Below, in pieces: positions 1-8,914 of a DNA stretch of 64,000 nt (the first letter of the stretch is position 1; each line of letters begins with the position of its first letter). The DNA is from Pedobacter sp. FW305-3-2-15-E-R2A2 (GTDB lineage: Bacteria > Bacteroidota > Bacteroidia > Sphingobacteriales > Sphingobacteriaceae), in assembly GCF_038446955.1 (NCBI RefSeq), contig NZ_CP151803.1, forward strand, positions 3,162,001-3,226,000, in the 5' to 3' direction. A model generated the notes under the pieces. That model was not told the origin of the DNA and ran no database searches. It saw nothing but the letters and a program-made list of their open reading frames with translations. The position numbers were made by a program, and so were the translations under genes.

Positions 1-2
1 CT

Positions 3-3000
3 TTGAACTTTAACTTTAATTCCCAAAGATATGTGCCGCTGGATGTCCCTGCTGATCAGCAGCAAGACTGGAAAGCCAATGCCAGGAACGACCTGATCAT
101 TTATACGAATATTTATTACCAGATCACGCAGTTGAGTCCTAAGGATGGACACAATACGCTAAGCATCAACCTGAGCACTTCACTGACTCCGAATAAGGAT
201 TATGCGATTGCCGGAACGCAGTTTAACCAGTTGCTTCAGTTTGTAAAAGATGCTTATACTTATTTACTGGCCAGATCAAATGAGCAGGATGCAACTCCTC
301 CGGTGATGAGTCCTATTGTGAATCCGATCAACGCGGCTGATATTGATACGGCATCTATTTTACTGTTAACGGTTGATGTGGAATTTGCCAGGGATCTCGA
401 CTTTGTAAACAATGACTTTAAGGATAGCGACCTGGTGACCAACGCTGTTACTGCGGTACGGCCTCAAACGATCATTGCGCTGACAGAATCTGATCCAACT
501 ACGCCATCAGGTACTCAGGATACGCAAACAAGTCCGAATGGTCTGAACGAGTTTGCAGCGAAATTTGAACTGGCTTTTAGCAATCCCGGTGTTTATCAAT
601 TGAAAATTGCGATTGGTACCAATCCGGAGCAGGCGGGAAGCAGCAGCAGCAATCAGGCGGTATATGTGGTACGTATGGGGCAGGAGGAAGGACAGGGGAT
701 CTATTGGTCGGCTTCAGAAGCTTGTTTCTATCAGCTGACGCCTCAATCTATAGAAAACCTGGATACCAAAGGTCAGGTGCCTGCGGAAGTGACGGATAAA
801 TTAACGCCATTGCTGAATGTGGTCTATAACAACCGGACGGATTTTGATGTACAGCTGAAAACGGTACTTACAGAGGCAGAATTTGAGCAGTATCATTATA
901 CCATTTATGTGTACAGTTTACTTCCGGTATTTTATGCGCCTAAACCATTAAACACCAGTCTGGTTTCTAAAAACGGAGTTCCGATTCAGAAATATGTGAC
1001 CGGTAAAGGGTTGGTAGACAGCTCTATAGAATTTAAGAATTTTGCAGGAATTGATATGGACAACTGGGCGGCGCAATCGCTCAATGTGATTGATGTATTC
1101 CTGACTTCAGATTTCTCCGTGCCGGGATTTCTGGTAGATGAGCTAAAAGCAGCTGATGAAAAGATCTGGCTGGGAGAACAGCAGATTGATGCCGATACTT
1201 TTGTGGAAGCGATTACCAATGCGAAGAAGAGCCTTGCAGATACGATTTCCAATGAAATTGAATCTGTTTTAACCGCTCCGGTGATCAGTGATGATCCGGA
1301 GAGCCTGGCGAATGCGAAGGAACAGTTTAAACAGCAATTGCTGAACCAGCTGGGAAATGCTTACAGTGTGAGTGCTTTGGTACAGACGAAAGTAACGGCG
1401 ACATCTGATTTTACAGGCTTTACCAATAATACCACTCCGCCAAGGTTGTATGGTGTTCCTATGGTGGATAATCCGGCATTCCAGGGGGTGGTCTCTTTGA
1501 ATCAGGACATGGTTACGCTGGATGATAACCTGAAAAGCATGTACAGTATTTCGACAGCTAAAATACAGCTGAATGCGAAAGATGCAAGTTCGGAGGATTC
1601 TTATTTAACGTTTAGCTTCTCTACAAAGAATGCGAAAGAATACAGCAGTGTGGAGCTCAACCTTTCTTATGTGGTGACGCATATCGAGTTCCAAATCAGT
1701 GATGTTCCGGGAATTGAAGGGTATAAGGGTTCTAACTGGCTGACCTTTATTATTCCAGCCGATGTGAATACCCCGGTAAGTCCGGGATCAGATCTGCAGG
1801 TCTTGCAACAAAACCTGGGACTGGTAGATATTCCTATCGTGCTGCGTAATTATCCAACTCCGCCAACGCTGACCACCCAGACGGGGAATGCGGTTGATGT
1901 TTCGGGAGATACGGAAAACGCGAAGTTAGAGAAGGCTTCGCAATGGGATTATACTTATTCTTACACGGAGGATCAGGCTGCACAAGACCGGATATTCTCT
2001 GAGATTGAGTTTAACCTGATACCTGTGCCTCAGTCGAAAATGATGGCCGCTTCTTCCCGCGACCTGTTTAACGACATGGCGCAACTGGTGACGGTTTGGC
2101 CGCAGATATTGGATGATTTTAACAAATACCTTACTGCGATTACGGCTGCTTCTACTTCTTCAGATCCTAATTTGGATAATGCTTATTATGCATTGCAGGC
2201 TTTAGTGACCTTAACCAATAATCTGGCAATTGCCTGGAATGATTATACGAGTGTCGTTTTAACCTCCGATGGTGAAACCGATACAAAACGCGCCTTTGAT
2301 TTCATGATCGTTCAAACGGATGATAAGGACAATGGTAATCGCTTACTGGTGACTATTGTACCTCCTGATGAGATCTCTGAGCAGGATATATTGAACTATA
2401 CCGGAAATAATCAGGATATCGTGGTGACGTTGCCAAATATGCCTGTGGTGAGTATCCCTGACTATACCACTGTTCCGGCTACTGATGAGGATGGCAAGGT
2501 GATTCCTAATGCGTATTGGTACCAAACCATGGGTAAAAATCCAGTTTATCTGTCCTGGCTAGATTCCTTGTCGATCGCGTCCAGAAAGGTGAATGTAAAT
2601 GAGCTGAATATTTTAGAGTTCCAGTATGCCTGGGCAGGATTGTCGATCATCAGAAATGAAGATCTGATTCCGTACAACCCTACAAATCCTCAGTTTATCT
2701 ACCGTAGTCCATTGGTGAAGTTCTCCAATAAGCTGGTGCCGATCCTGAACAATGATTATATCTTTGACATTGCAGAGCTGATGGCGGTACCAACGGTACA
2801 ACATTCGCTTGGGGAGTTGCTGGCTAATTTCTTTGCGGTATTTTTTGCCAAGGATGAACTGGATCAGCAGCTGATTAAATTAAGTGTGACCTGGAACTAT
2901 CCGATATTGCAGAGTGAGTCGATCCAGACGGACCCATTGGTATTACCGGCAGCGATCCAATTGCCGATATTGCTGGCACCGCCGTTTAATTTTGCCATCC

Positions 3001-3239
3001 CGGCAGATTTTACGATTCCGGCGGGAGGTTGTTCGGCTACGGGAAGTCCGGCAGATTCGTTTGTATGTAAGTTGTCTGCAGCGATCAAGACCTGGTATGG
3101 ACAGAATAATCCGACTACAACCAATGCCTGGCTTCAATTGGATGTGTCTGTTTTCTCTTCATTAACGGAGGTTAAACTGCCATTGATTGAGTTGAAGAAC
3201 ATAATTTTATTTTATAGCGACATTAATGATTTGAACTAA
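3..3239 (+). CDS. Very large protein of unknown function, 5' end outside window
   Basis: The frame is open from the left edge and ends at TAA 3237-3239. The first in-frame codon is TTG and no in-frame ATG appears for about 100 codons, so the true start probably lies upstream of the window. At least 1078 residues are visible. The protein is rich in Asn, Thr, Ser, Asp and Pro and low in charge, with alternating hydrophobic patterns that suggest mostly beta structure. I see no signal peptide, transmembrane helix, catalytic motif or internal repeat. It has only a few cysteines. A strong terminator follows at once, so it is the last gene of its operon. It could be a structural or secreted surface component, but I do not recognise the family and assign no function. 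Confidence 0.8.
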   Translation: MNFNFNSQRYVPLDVPADQQQDWKANARNDLIIYTNIYYQITQLSPKDGHNTLSINLSTSLTPNKDYAIAGTQFNQLLQFVKDAYTYLLARSNEQDATPPVMSPIVNPINAADIDTASILLLTVDVEFARDLDFVNNDFKDSDLVTNAVTAVRPQTIIALTESDPTTPSGTQDTQTSPNGLNEFAAKFELAFSNPGVYQLKIAIGTNPEQAGSSSSNQAVYVVRMGQEEGQGIYWSASEACFYQLTPQSIENLDTKGQVPAEVTDKLTPLLNVVYNNRTDFDVQLKTVLTEAEFEQYHYTIYVYSLLPVFYAPKPLNTSLVSKNGVPIQKYVTGKGLVDSSIEFKNFAGIDMDNWAAQSLNVIDVFLTSDFSVPGFLVDELKAADEKIWLGEQQIDADTFVEAITNAKKSLADTISNEIESVLTAPVISDDPESLANAKEQFKQQLLNQLGNAYSVSALVQTKVTATSDFTGFTNNTTPPRLYGVPMVDNPAFQGVVSLNQDMVTLDDNLKSMYSISTAKIQLNAKDASSEDSYLTFSFSTKNAKEYSSVELNLSYVVTHIEFQISDVPGIEGYKGSNWLTFIIPADVNTPVSPGSDLQVLQQNLGLVDIPIVLRNYPTPPTLTTQTGNAVDVSGDTENAKLEKASQWDYTYSYTEDQAAQDRIFSEIEFNLIPVPQSKMMAASSRDLFNDMAQLVTVWPQILDDFNKYLTAITAASTSSDPNLDNAYYALQALVTLTNNLAIAWNDYTSVVLTSDGETDTKRAFDFMIVQTDDKDNGNRLLVTIVPPDEISEQDILNYTGNNQDIVVTLPNMPVVSIPDYTTVPATDEDGKVIPNAYWYQTMGKNPVYLSWLDSLSIASRKVNVNELNILEFQYAWAGLSIIRNEDLIPYNPTNPQFIYRSPLVKFSNKLVPILNNDYIFDIAELMAVPTVQHSLGELLANFFAVFFAKDELDQQLIKLSVTWNYPILQSESIQTDPLVLPAAIQLPILLAPPFNFAIPADFTIPAGGCSATGSPADSFVCKLSAAIKTWYGQNNPTTTNAWLQLDVSVFSSLTEVKLPLIELKNIILFYSDINDLN

Positions 3240-3261
3240 ACCGGGCTTGTTTTACAGGAAT

Positions 3262-3293
3262 TACATCTCCCTTGCTGAGGCAGGGGAGATGTA
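3262..3293. terminator. Intrinsic terminator, bidirectional
   Basis: A stem of about 14 bp (arms beginning TACATCTCCC and ending GGGAGATGTA) encloses a TGAG tetraloop, with one T-G wobble, and is followed by ATTGTTTT. It sits between the end of the large plus-strand gene and the end of the minus-strand Rpn remnant, so it can serve both directions. Confidence 0.8.
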
Positions 3294-3310
3294 TTGTTTT
3301 CAGGATATAT

Positions 3311-3695
3311 TTATTGGTCTTCCAATTCAGCACGGACCTTTTTAACATAGTCCAGTTCGACATCTGCGATACGTGCCGCTTGTTCATCAGATAAATTAAG
3401 CTCCAGTATAAGGTTCTTTACTACTTGCTGGGTTTTTTTTTCTCTACCTCTGCGATAAAAGAAATCGTTTTCTTCCTTAAAAAATGTACTTACTGACTGC
3501 ATAGTGTTTTCAAATTGTTGGTTAATACTACTTCGTAATTGTGCTATGTTGAATATCGTCTGGTAGTTCTTCACTAATTCGAATATCTAATCTCAGCACG
3601 TCTCTGACGATCACAGGAAGTGTAACTTCAAGATTTTCCTTGATGATCTTATCATACTGACTGGCTTGTGGCCGATTGTTATTTTGCTTTGACAT
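3311..3695 (-). pseudogene. Rpn-family (PD-(D/E)XK nuclease/transposase) remnant with internal deletion
   Basis: Two minus-strand frames overlap. The first runs from ATG 3695 to a stop at 3528 (55 residues). It contains a Tyr-Asp-Lys-Ile-Ile-Lys-Glu motif and a SEELPDDIQH stretch, as in the N-terminus of Rpn/transposase-31 type proteins. The second (GTG 3574 to 3311) gives an 87-residue tail with FFKEENDFFYRRGREKK, a Lys/Glu-rich linker and a C-terminal helix pair, typical of the end of the same family. The nuclease core expected between the two, roughly 150-200 residues, is absent, and the junction near 3550 changes frame. I read this as one gene that lost its middle. The 87-residue frame could still be translated alone, but without the catalytic core. 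Confidence 0.65.
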
Positions 3696-4262
3696 TAATC
3701 AAATGTACATATTTTAAGTTTAATTAGTAAATATTATTTCTTTGTAATTTATTTATATTGATTGGTACGCCATTCTATGGAGAAGTAATGGTCTAAATGC
3801 CACTGGTCAATACCCAAGTTCTCCTGATCAAATTCCTGATGAAATCTTTTTGATTCAATTTTTCTTTGCCACATAATTAAAACCTCTTTAAATTTTAAAT
3901 TATGTTAAAAAGAAAAACAATTCAGCTGTCACTCTCTGTGGTGATAGCGGTAACGATGTGTTATGAGTATAATACACTTAAACTGCCAGTAAAGCAGGTT
4001 TCTTCAATTAGCATAGGTCAAAATGGCCATCCTCAAGATACAACAGTCAGTACTTCTTTTAGTTACGGAAAGTAATCAGGCGAAGCTCATGACACTTAGG
4101 CAACACCCAGGTTCGACACTTCAGGTGCCGAAACGCTCATTTTGTCCCCTCTATTTTACCATTTATCCCCTTAATGTTTAGGAAATCGCTGCATAATTTT
4201 ACTTAGAAGGTCTGTGTAACAGCTTTAGAATTAACTAAATATTAACCAAATCCCTAAAAAAA
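3696..4262. other. Intergenic stretch with one possible small gene
   Basis: This 567-base AT-rich stretch has no long frame. It holds the possible 57-residue plus-strand gene at 3902-4075. A 41-codon minus-strand frame (ATG 3874 to stop 3749) has no recognisable features. The last 180 bases, upstream of the GH16-like gene, contain a TAATTTTA box near 4192 that loosely resembles the Bacteroidota -7 element. No repeat or RNA structure was recognised. Confidence 0.5.
3902..4075 (+). CDS. Possible small exported peptide, 57 aa
   Basis: An ATG-initiated frame encodes 57 residues and ends at TAA 4073-4075. The N-terminus is basic (MLKRK) and is followed by a hydrophobic stretch of about 14 residues ending near Cys20, so it may be exported or membrane-anchored. 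The rest is polar, with Ser, Thr and Gln. The region before the ATG is AT-rich, as is usual for this phylum, and there is no clear Shine-Dalgarno. No family is recognised. The evidence is only the signal-like start and intact frame, so this could be chance. Confidence 0.35.
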   Translation: MLKRKTIQLSLSVVIAVTMCYEYNTLKLPVKQVSSISIGQNGHPQDTTVSTSFSYGK

Positions 4263-5090
4263 ATGAGAAATGAAAAAATGAAATGCTACATGCTATTTGC
4301 GTGTATGTGGGTAGCCTTTTTATCTTGTAAAAAAGATAAGATAGAAGCTACATCAAAAAATGGCCAGGTTAAAGCCTGGGAAACCCTGATAGACGGAACT
4401 TCTTTTGCCAACTACGCCAATTTTGAGGCGGAGTGGAATTACAATTATCCCTGGGGTGCAGATCACAATGGTACTGCCCGTATGGTAGGAAGTTCAACAA
4501 ATCATAATCAGATTTCGCTTAGTGGAAGTGTATTGACCATTAAGGCGACCAGATTGACCACATCTCCCGGAAATAGCACTGCCAATGGTTTTACCCATAT
4601 ACCCATCTGGTACAATTCCGGTGCTTGTTATGCGAAGGAAAAGGTGATCATTAATGATCAGTTTCCAAGCTATACCATATCTGGCGATTTTGCTGTACCT
4701 ACAGGCAAAGGAACCTGGCCTGCCTTTTGGATTACCGGTGTGAATTCCTGGCCACCTGAAAGCGATATTATGGAATTTAAAGGTAGCAGTACAAACTGGC
4801 AGAATACCTATGATGGAGGCTGGGAGAATAAACTTACCGGGGTTTCTAACGCTGGTTCCTATCACAATTACAAATGTTGGTACAATAAAATAAATGCTAC
4901 AGATGTGGAATGCCATTATTATATCGATAATGTTTGGACGGCGAGGCACGTTTTAAGCAATTCAGTGAATAAACCAATGTGGCTGATCATCAACATGCAG
5001 ATGGAGGGAGATAGCGGTGGTCCCGGCCCTTCCGGCGATACATTTTACACCGGCAAAAATATCTATTTGGGCAGAGAAAGGGCCTTTTAA
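4263..5090 (+). CDS. GH16-like glycoside hydrolase lipoprotein
   Basis: This 275-residue protein has a lipoprotein signal. The hydrophobic core follows Lys7 and the lipobox ends at Cys22 (FLSC, then Lys-Lys-Asp), so the mature protein should be membrane-anchored outside the cytoplasm. The body is a predicted beta-sandwich. It contains GTWPAFWITG and then ESDIMEF at residues 166-172, which fits the GH16 catalytic signature E-x-D-x-x-E (nucleophile Glu166, acid/base Glu171). GH16 enzymes hydrolyse beta-1,3 or beta-1,4 glucans or galactans. The substrate cannot be read here. The start at ATG 4263 is chosen although ATG 4278 (MKCYM) would give a tighter signal peptide. A terminator follows at 5113, so the gene appears monocistronic. 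Confidence 0.75.
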   Translation: MRNEKMKCYMLFACMWVAFLSCKKDKIEATSKNGQVKAWETLIDGTSFANYANFEAEWNYNYPWGADHNGTARMVGSSTNHNQISLSGSVLTIKATRLTTSPGNSTANGFTHIPIWYNSGACYAKEKVIINDQFPSYTISGDFAVPTGKGTWPAFWITGVNSWPPESDIMEFKGSSTNWQNTYDGGWENKLTGVSNAGSYHNYKCWYNKINATDVECHYYIDNVWTARHVLSNSVNKPMWLIINMQMEGDSGGPGPSGDTFYTGKNIYLGRERAF

Positions 5091-5112
5091 TTTATAAAAC
5101 CAGATTCCCCAT

Positions 5113-5138
5113 AGGAGGTGGCTTTACAGCTGCCTCCT
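5113..5138 (+). terminator. Intrinsic terminator after the GH16-like gene
   Basis: AGGAGGTGGCT and AGCTGCCTCCT form an 11-bp stem with two G-T wobbles and a TTAC loop, followed by TTTTATAG. It covers a GTG at 5118 that would otherwise extend the next gene, which argues for the downstream start of that gene. Confidence 0.7.
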
Positions 5139-5186
5139 TTTATAGTATATGATAAGATGAAACCATCAAAAGGCAATTATATTCCA

Positions 5187-5666
5187 ATGAAAAAGTATCT
5201 GATCATATTTGCGGGTACATTCCTTTGTATTTTATTGATGCAATGTAAGAAGGAAGAATTGACAATACCAGAGGATGAGGTAAGCCTGGTAATCCATAAC
5301 ATTAACTTGCTAAGACAAAATGGATGTCAATGTGGTAATGACTATATGCCTCCTGTGCCTGTCTTGTCTTTAAATAGCCAATTGCAAAATGCGGCAACCG
5401 GCCACGCCAGGGATATGGTTCAGAAAAACTATTTCGATCATTTATCTCCTGAAGGCGGTACACCAGCCGAACGGGTATCAAATGCAGGTTATAAAGGCAA
5501 TTTTATCGCAGAAAACTTAGGCAGGGGGTATCTCCATGCAGATCAGGTGGTAACGGCCTGGAAAAATAGCGTAAGCCACTGTAAAGCAATGATGGATGCC
5601 AACAGTAAAGAAGCAGGGGTAGGGATGGCTCAAAATTACTGGGTGGTCGCCTTTGGCAGCCTCTGA
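5187..5666 (+). CDS. CAP-domain (SCP/PR-1/YkwD-like) lipoprotein
   Basis: This is a 159-residue protein starting at MKKYLIIF. A lipobox (LLMQC, then Lys-Lys-Glu-Glu) marks it as a lipoprotein. The mature part shows the CAP fold pattern. An early helix carries NLLRQNG. GHARDMVQKNYFDHLSPEGGTPAERV has the paired His and Glu positions of the family. Then comes GNFIAENLGRG, a W-x-N-S-x-x-H-C-x-x-M motif and the closing GVGMAQNYWVVAFGS. CAP proteins are secreted and bind ligands or sterols, and no enzymatic role is certain. Upstream GTG 5118 and ATG 5157 are in frame, but 5118 lies in the terminator hairpin, and only the 5187 start puts the signal at the N-terminus. Confidence 0.85.
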   Translation: MKKYLIIFAGTFLCILLMQCKKEELTIPEDEVSLVIHNINLLRQNGCQCGNDYMPPVPVLSLNSQLQNAATGHARDMVQKNYFDHLSPEGGTPAERVSNAGYKGNFIAENLGRGYLHADQVVTAWKNSVSHCKAMMDANSKEAGVGMAQNYWVVAFGSL

Positions 5667-5902
5667 ATTGATCATCCACATCCCCGTTAGGGGTACCAGG
5701 GTTTACCTTCGATTTGAAATTCATTTTATTTGGCTTTATTATGACTCGTTTTTTATGTGGTTTTTGGTAAATGCAAAGTGGTATAACCATGAAAAGAAAA
5801 TTCCATCAGTATTATAAACTAAAACCTGATAGAAATATATTTTAAACAATAAAAATTATCGTGTAATTTAGTTTTTGTCATGTAGACTTATTATTTTAGT
5901 CT

Positions 5903-6511
5903 ATGAATCGCCTCAAACTTAACATTAATTCATTTTTTACCATTGGTTTAGCTTTAATCCTTCTGTTTGTAGGGAATCAATCTTATGCTCAGCAAAAAAC
6001 ATCAATTGGTGTAATTAGAAATACGGTACTCAGCTTCTTAAAATGGCATAAATCGGGTGCTGAAGAGAAACCTGGGGAAAGCTATTTTGTTCCCCGCTAT
6101 GATGGTAAAGATTCTGTAAAGACCTATTTTGATACGGATAGCTTAGAAATGTACTACAATAATTTTCGAAAAAGCGGTTTTGTTTCCGAACATTACATTA
6201 ATGAGCTCAAAGATTACTTTAATTTTTATGGCAAGTTTATTGGCCCGAAACGGGAACCTGGAGAGATCATTAAAATAGATGGGCTGGATCAGGATATCAT
6301 TCTTAATACTTTTGAACCAGAAGCTGTTCTGGATCATCTGGATAAAGCAACAATTACCAAATCATTGGTTATTTATAACAAAGCTTTGGTAGGTGTAAAT
6401 TTCTCCAAAGGGGTAAATATGATATTTACTTTGACCAAATCCGATAAAAAATGGCTAATTGATTATATAGGGGCTGATAATACGAGCCAAAAGAGTTTTT
6501 TTAGGCAGTGA
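5903..6511 (+). CDS. Exported protein of unknown function, 202 aa
   Basis: The N-terminus has a standard signal peptide: basic residues, then a hydrophobic core around residues 12-24 and a probable cleavage after SYA/Q near residue 30. The mature part is about 170 residues with alternating helices and strands, and it ends in a strand-rich pattern (MIFTLTKSDKKWLIDYIG). This resembles the NTF2-like or DUF3828-like proteins common in Bacteroidota, where a helix pair precedes a curved sheet. That resemblance is only by eye. No catalytic residues are visible. A CDS-free gap of 236 bases precedes it and an unknown 104-residue gene follows 70 bases later on the same strand. Confidence 0.75.
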   Translation: MNRLKLNINSFFTIGLALILLFVGNQSYAQQKTSIGVIRNTVLSFLKWHKSGAEEKPGESYFVPRYDGKDSVKTYFDTDSLEMYYNNFRKSGFVSEHYINELKDYFNFYGKFIGPKREPGEIIKIDGLDQDIILNTFEPEAVLDHLDKATITKSLVIYNKALVGVNFSKGVNMIFTLTKSDKKWLIDYIGADNTSQKSFFRQ

Positions 6512-6581
6512 TTAATTAAATACAGTGACAGAGGAAATCAGCTGATTTCTGATAGTAGAATTCAATGATCATTAATCCGAT

Positions 6582-6896
6582 ATGAAGAATAAAATCGAAG
6601 AAATGCGATCAGCTTACGGACTTAGTGAAGAAGGCAGTCTTTTAACCATGCTGGACGATTTTAAAGATGAAGAGATCAGAAGGTATTGCCGGATGGTACT
6701 CAGAACCTATTCCGATCTGAAAAAAGAGGATTGGTCTATAGGGATGGAAGGAGGAGATTATATCTATAGTTTCGCAGGCAATCATGTCTTTATCACTGAC
6801 GATATCTGGAGCTTTGATCTGGTTGCGAAACCAGAGGTGTTACAATTATTGGCAGATAAGATGAGGGCACTTAAAAAGCTATCTGAAAAAACTTAG
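6582..6896 (+). CDS. Small cytoplasmic protein of unknown function, 104 aa
   Basis: This is a 104-residue acidic, soluble protein with no signal peptide or membrane segment. It has an N-terminal helical part, a central strand pair (IYSFAGNHVFITDDIWSFDL) and a C-terminal helix rich in Lys and Leu. I do not recognise the family. It lies between an exported unknown and a sigma-54-type response regulator on the same strand, with 71 bases before the regulator. It may be transcribed with either. An inverted repeat (GTTTC-AC-GAAAC, 6936-6947) sits in the gap downstream. Confidence 0.65.
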   Translation: MKNKIEEMRSAYGLSEEGSLLTMLDDFKDEEIRRYCRMVLRTYSDLKKEDWSIGMEGGDYIYSFAGNHVFITDDIWSFDLVAKPEVLQLLADKMRALKKLSEKT

Positions 6897-6967
6897 CCCG
6901 TCATTCCATTTTTATCTTTAAGTTTATAATCGAATGTTTCACGAAACGCCATTTGATGTTATAAGCC

Positions 6968-8914
6968 ATGCCTAAGAAAATTCTTATTGTTGAAGATGAG
7001 TTCATCATTGCAGATCTTCTGAAGAGTATCGTGGAGAAGGCTGGTTATGAGGTCTGCGGATTTGCAGATAATGTAGATGAGGCCCTGAAGCTGGTCGCCT
7101 TACACAGTCCTGAATTTGTATTGATAGATATCTACCTGAAAGGCAAGGCGAGCGGGATTGAATTGGCTATCCTGTTGGGAAATATGAATGTGCCTTTTCT
7201 GTATATTTCTGCCAATTCTAATCAAACAATTCTGGAGCGGGCAAAAAAGACCAATCCCTATGGCTTTGTGGTTAAACCCTTTCGTGAGTACGATGTGCTG
7301 GTCGCATTAGACATTGCAAACTACCGGTTTCGTCACAGCCAGAAAAAGGAACTTCATCAGGTTGCATTATTACAGAAGTCAATTGCAAATATCATCAATA
7401 CCCCTTCCGAATGGTTGCAGAAAATCGTCCGGATCGGACAATCATTGCAGACATTTCTTCCTTTTGACTTGATGACGCTGGTTCCAAATTCATCGAAAAA
7501 AATAGATTGCAGCGAACAGAGTATATTAAGAATTGCCTTTGACGAATACCAGATCATAGGTGACAAGGAAATGCAACAGATAGCCGGCTTAAATTTGTCC
7601 GGGCTGGAGCTGCTTAAAAATAAAGAAAAGCCGGAGGTGATGGCAACCTGGTATGAAGCCGCAGAATTTAAAGAGCTGATTTCCCGGATGCCCTACAGGC
7701 AATTTATGGCCTCGGGTTTTGCGATGGAGTCGCACCTTGCTTTGCCCGTATTTCTTCGCAACGGGGAGGTCCTTTACCTTTACTTTTATAGCCGTCGTCC
7801 CGATACTTATAACGAAGATCATCTGATTTTATGTAACAGATTGCAAGCTGTATTGACGGAATTCGGGGAGAAGATTTTTATGGAGGAGCGATCCGGGACT
7901 GAACTTTCTGCTTCGTTAAATCCTGAATCACAGGCTAGCCGGAACTTTTTTGAGGGTATCATTGGAAAGAGCCACCTTTTGCTAAATGTCTTTGACAATG
8001 TGATGCAGGTGGCGCCGGTAGATTCTTCAGTGCTCATTCTTGGCGAAAGTGGAACGGGAAAAGAGAAGATCGCAGATCGTATCCACCATTTATCCTTAAG
8101 GAAATCGCACCCTTTTATAAAGATCAATTGCGCTGCATTGCCTGCAAGTCTTATTGATTCTGAATTGTTTGGGCATGAGCGCGGAGCCTTTACGGGAGCA
8201 TACGAAAGAAAGATAGGTAAATTTGAGCAGGCTCATCTTGGCACCATCTTTTTGGATGAAATAGGGGAAATTCCATTGGAACTCCAGGTGAAGCTTTTGC
8301 GCGTATTGCAGGAAAAAGAAATAGAGCGAATAGGCGGGAGAGTGACCATCAAAACGGATGTCAGGATTATAGCTGCTACAAACCGAAACCTGGAGAAGGA
8401 AGTTGCCGAGGGACGCTTCAGATTGGATTTGTATTACCGTTTAAATGTTTTCCCTATACTGATGCCGCCTTTGAGGGATAGGAGGGAAGACATTCCGGAA
8501 CTTACTTCCTACTTTCTCCAGATATTCAATAAGAAAACAGGAAAGCATATTGTAAGTGTATCTGAAAAATCTATGAACCAGATGATGAGGTATACCTGGC
8601 CAGGAAATATTCGGGAGCTCGAAAACGTGATGGAAAGGAATGTGCTAATGGCCAAAAGCAATATCATTGATGGCATCGTTTTTCCTGAAAACCTGTTGGA
8701 GTCTTCAGCACCTGCTGTTGAGCCCGGACAGGACATCGTAACTATGATTGAAAATGAGCGCAATCATATCCTTATGGCATTAAAGAGCTGTAACGGAAAG
8801 ATATGGGGAAGCGGGGGCGCTGCGGAACTTTTAAATCTTCCCCCAACTACGTTGAACAGCAAGATGAAAAAATTGGGCATCAAAAAAGATAAGCCCGATT
8901 TTTGGGGTACTTAA
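6968..8914 (+). CDS. NtrC-type sigma-54-dependent response regulator
   Basis: This 648-residue regulator has a receiver domain (about 1-125) with the acidic pair at 10-11, phosphoacceptor Asp54 and the usual Thr/Ser and Lys positions. A GAF-like region follows (about 130-310). The sigma-54-interacting AAA+ domain (about 330-565) carries Walker [10 protein letters not shown] from Gly359 and the sigma-54 contact loop GAFTGA from Gly406. A Fis-type helix-turn-helix ends the protein ([13 protein letters not shown]). The protein should activate sigma-54 promoters when phosphorylated. Its 3' end overlaps the convergent TPR kinase gene by 4 bases, and that kinase is the likely partner. It is a full-length paralogue of the regulator at 19742, with the same length and domain order. 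Confidence 0.92.
   Translation: MPKKILIVEDEFIIADLLKSIVEKAGYEVCGFADNVDEALKLVALHSPEFVLIDIYLKGKASGIELAILLGNMNVPFLYISANSNQTILERAKKTNPYGFVVKPFREYDVLVALDIANYRFRHSQKKELHQVALLQKSIANIINTPSEWLQKIVRIGQSLQTFLPFDLMTLVPNSSKKIDCSEQSILRIAFDEYQIIGDKEMQQIAGLNLSGLELLKNKEKPEVMATWYEAAEFKELISRMPYRQFMASGFAMESHLALPVFLRNGEVLYLYFYSRRPDTYNEDHLILCNRLQAVLTEFGEKIFMEERSGTELSASLNPESQASRNFFEGIIGKSHLLLNVFDNVMQVAPVDSSVLILGESGTGKEKIADRIHHLSLRKSHPFIKINCAALPASLIDSELFGHERGAFTGAYERKIGKFEQAHLGTIFLDEIGEIPLELQVKLLRVLQEKEIERIGGRVTIKTDVRIIAATNRNLEKEVAEGRFRLDLYYRLNVFPILMPPLRDRREDIPELTSYFLQIFNKKTGKHIVSVSEKSMNQMMRYTWPGNIRELENVMERNVLMAKSNIIDGIVFPENLLESSAPAVEPGQDIVTMIENERNHILMALKSCNGKIWGSGGAAELLNLPPTTLNSKMKKLGIKKDKPDFWGT

Noticed and set aside
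5118..5186. Longer N-terminus of the CAP-domain lipoprotein from GTG 5118
   Set aside because: The GTG lies inside a terminator hairpin, and the extension would place the lipoprotein signal internally.
6936..6947. Inverted repeat GTTTC-AC-GAAAC before the first NtrC-type regulator
   Set aside because: It may be an operator, but it is short, occurs once and has no counterpart before the paralogous regulator, so it is not called as a feature.
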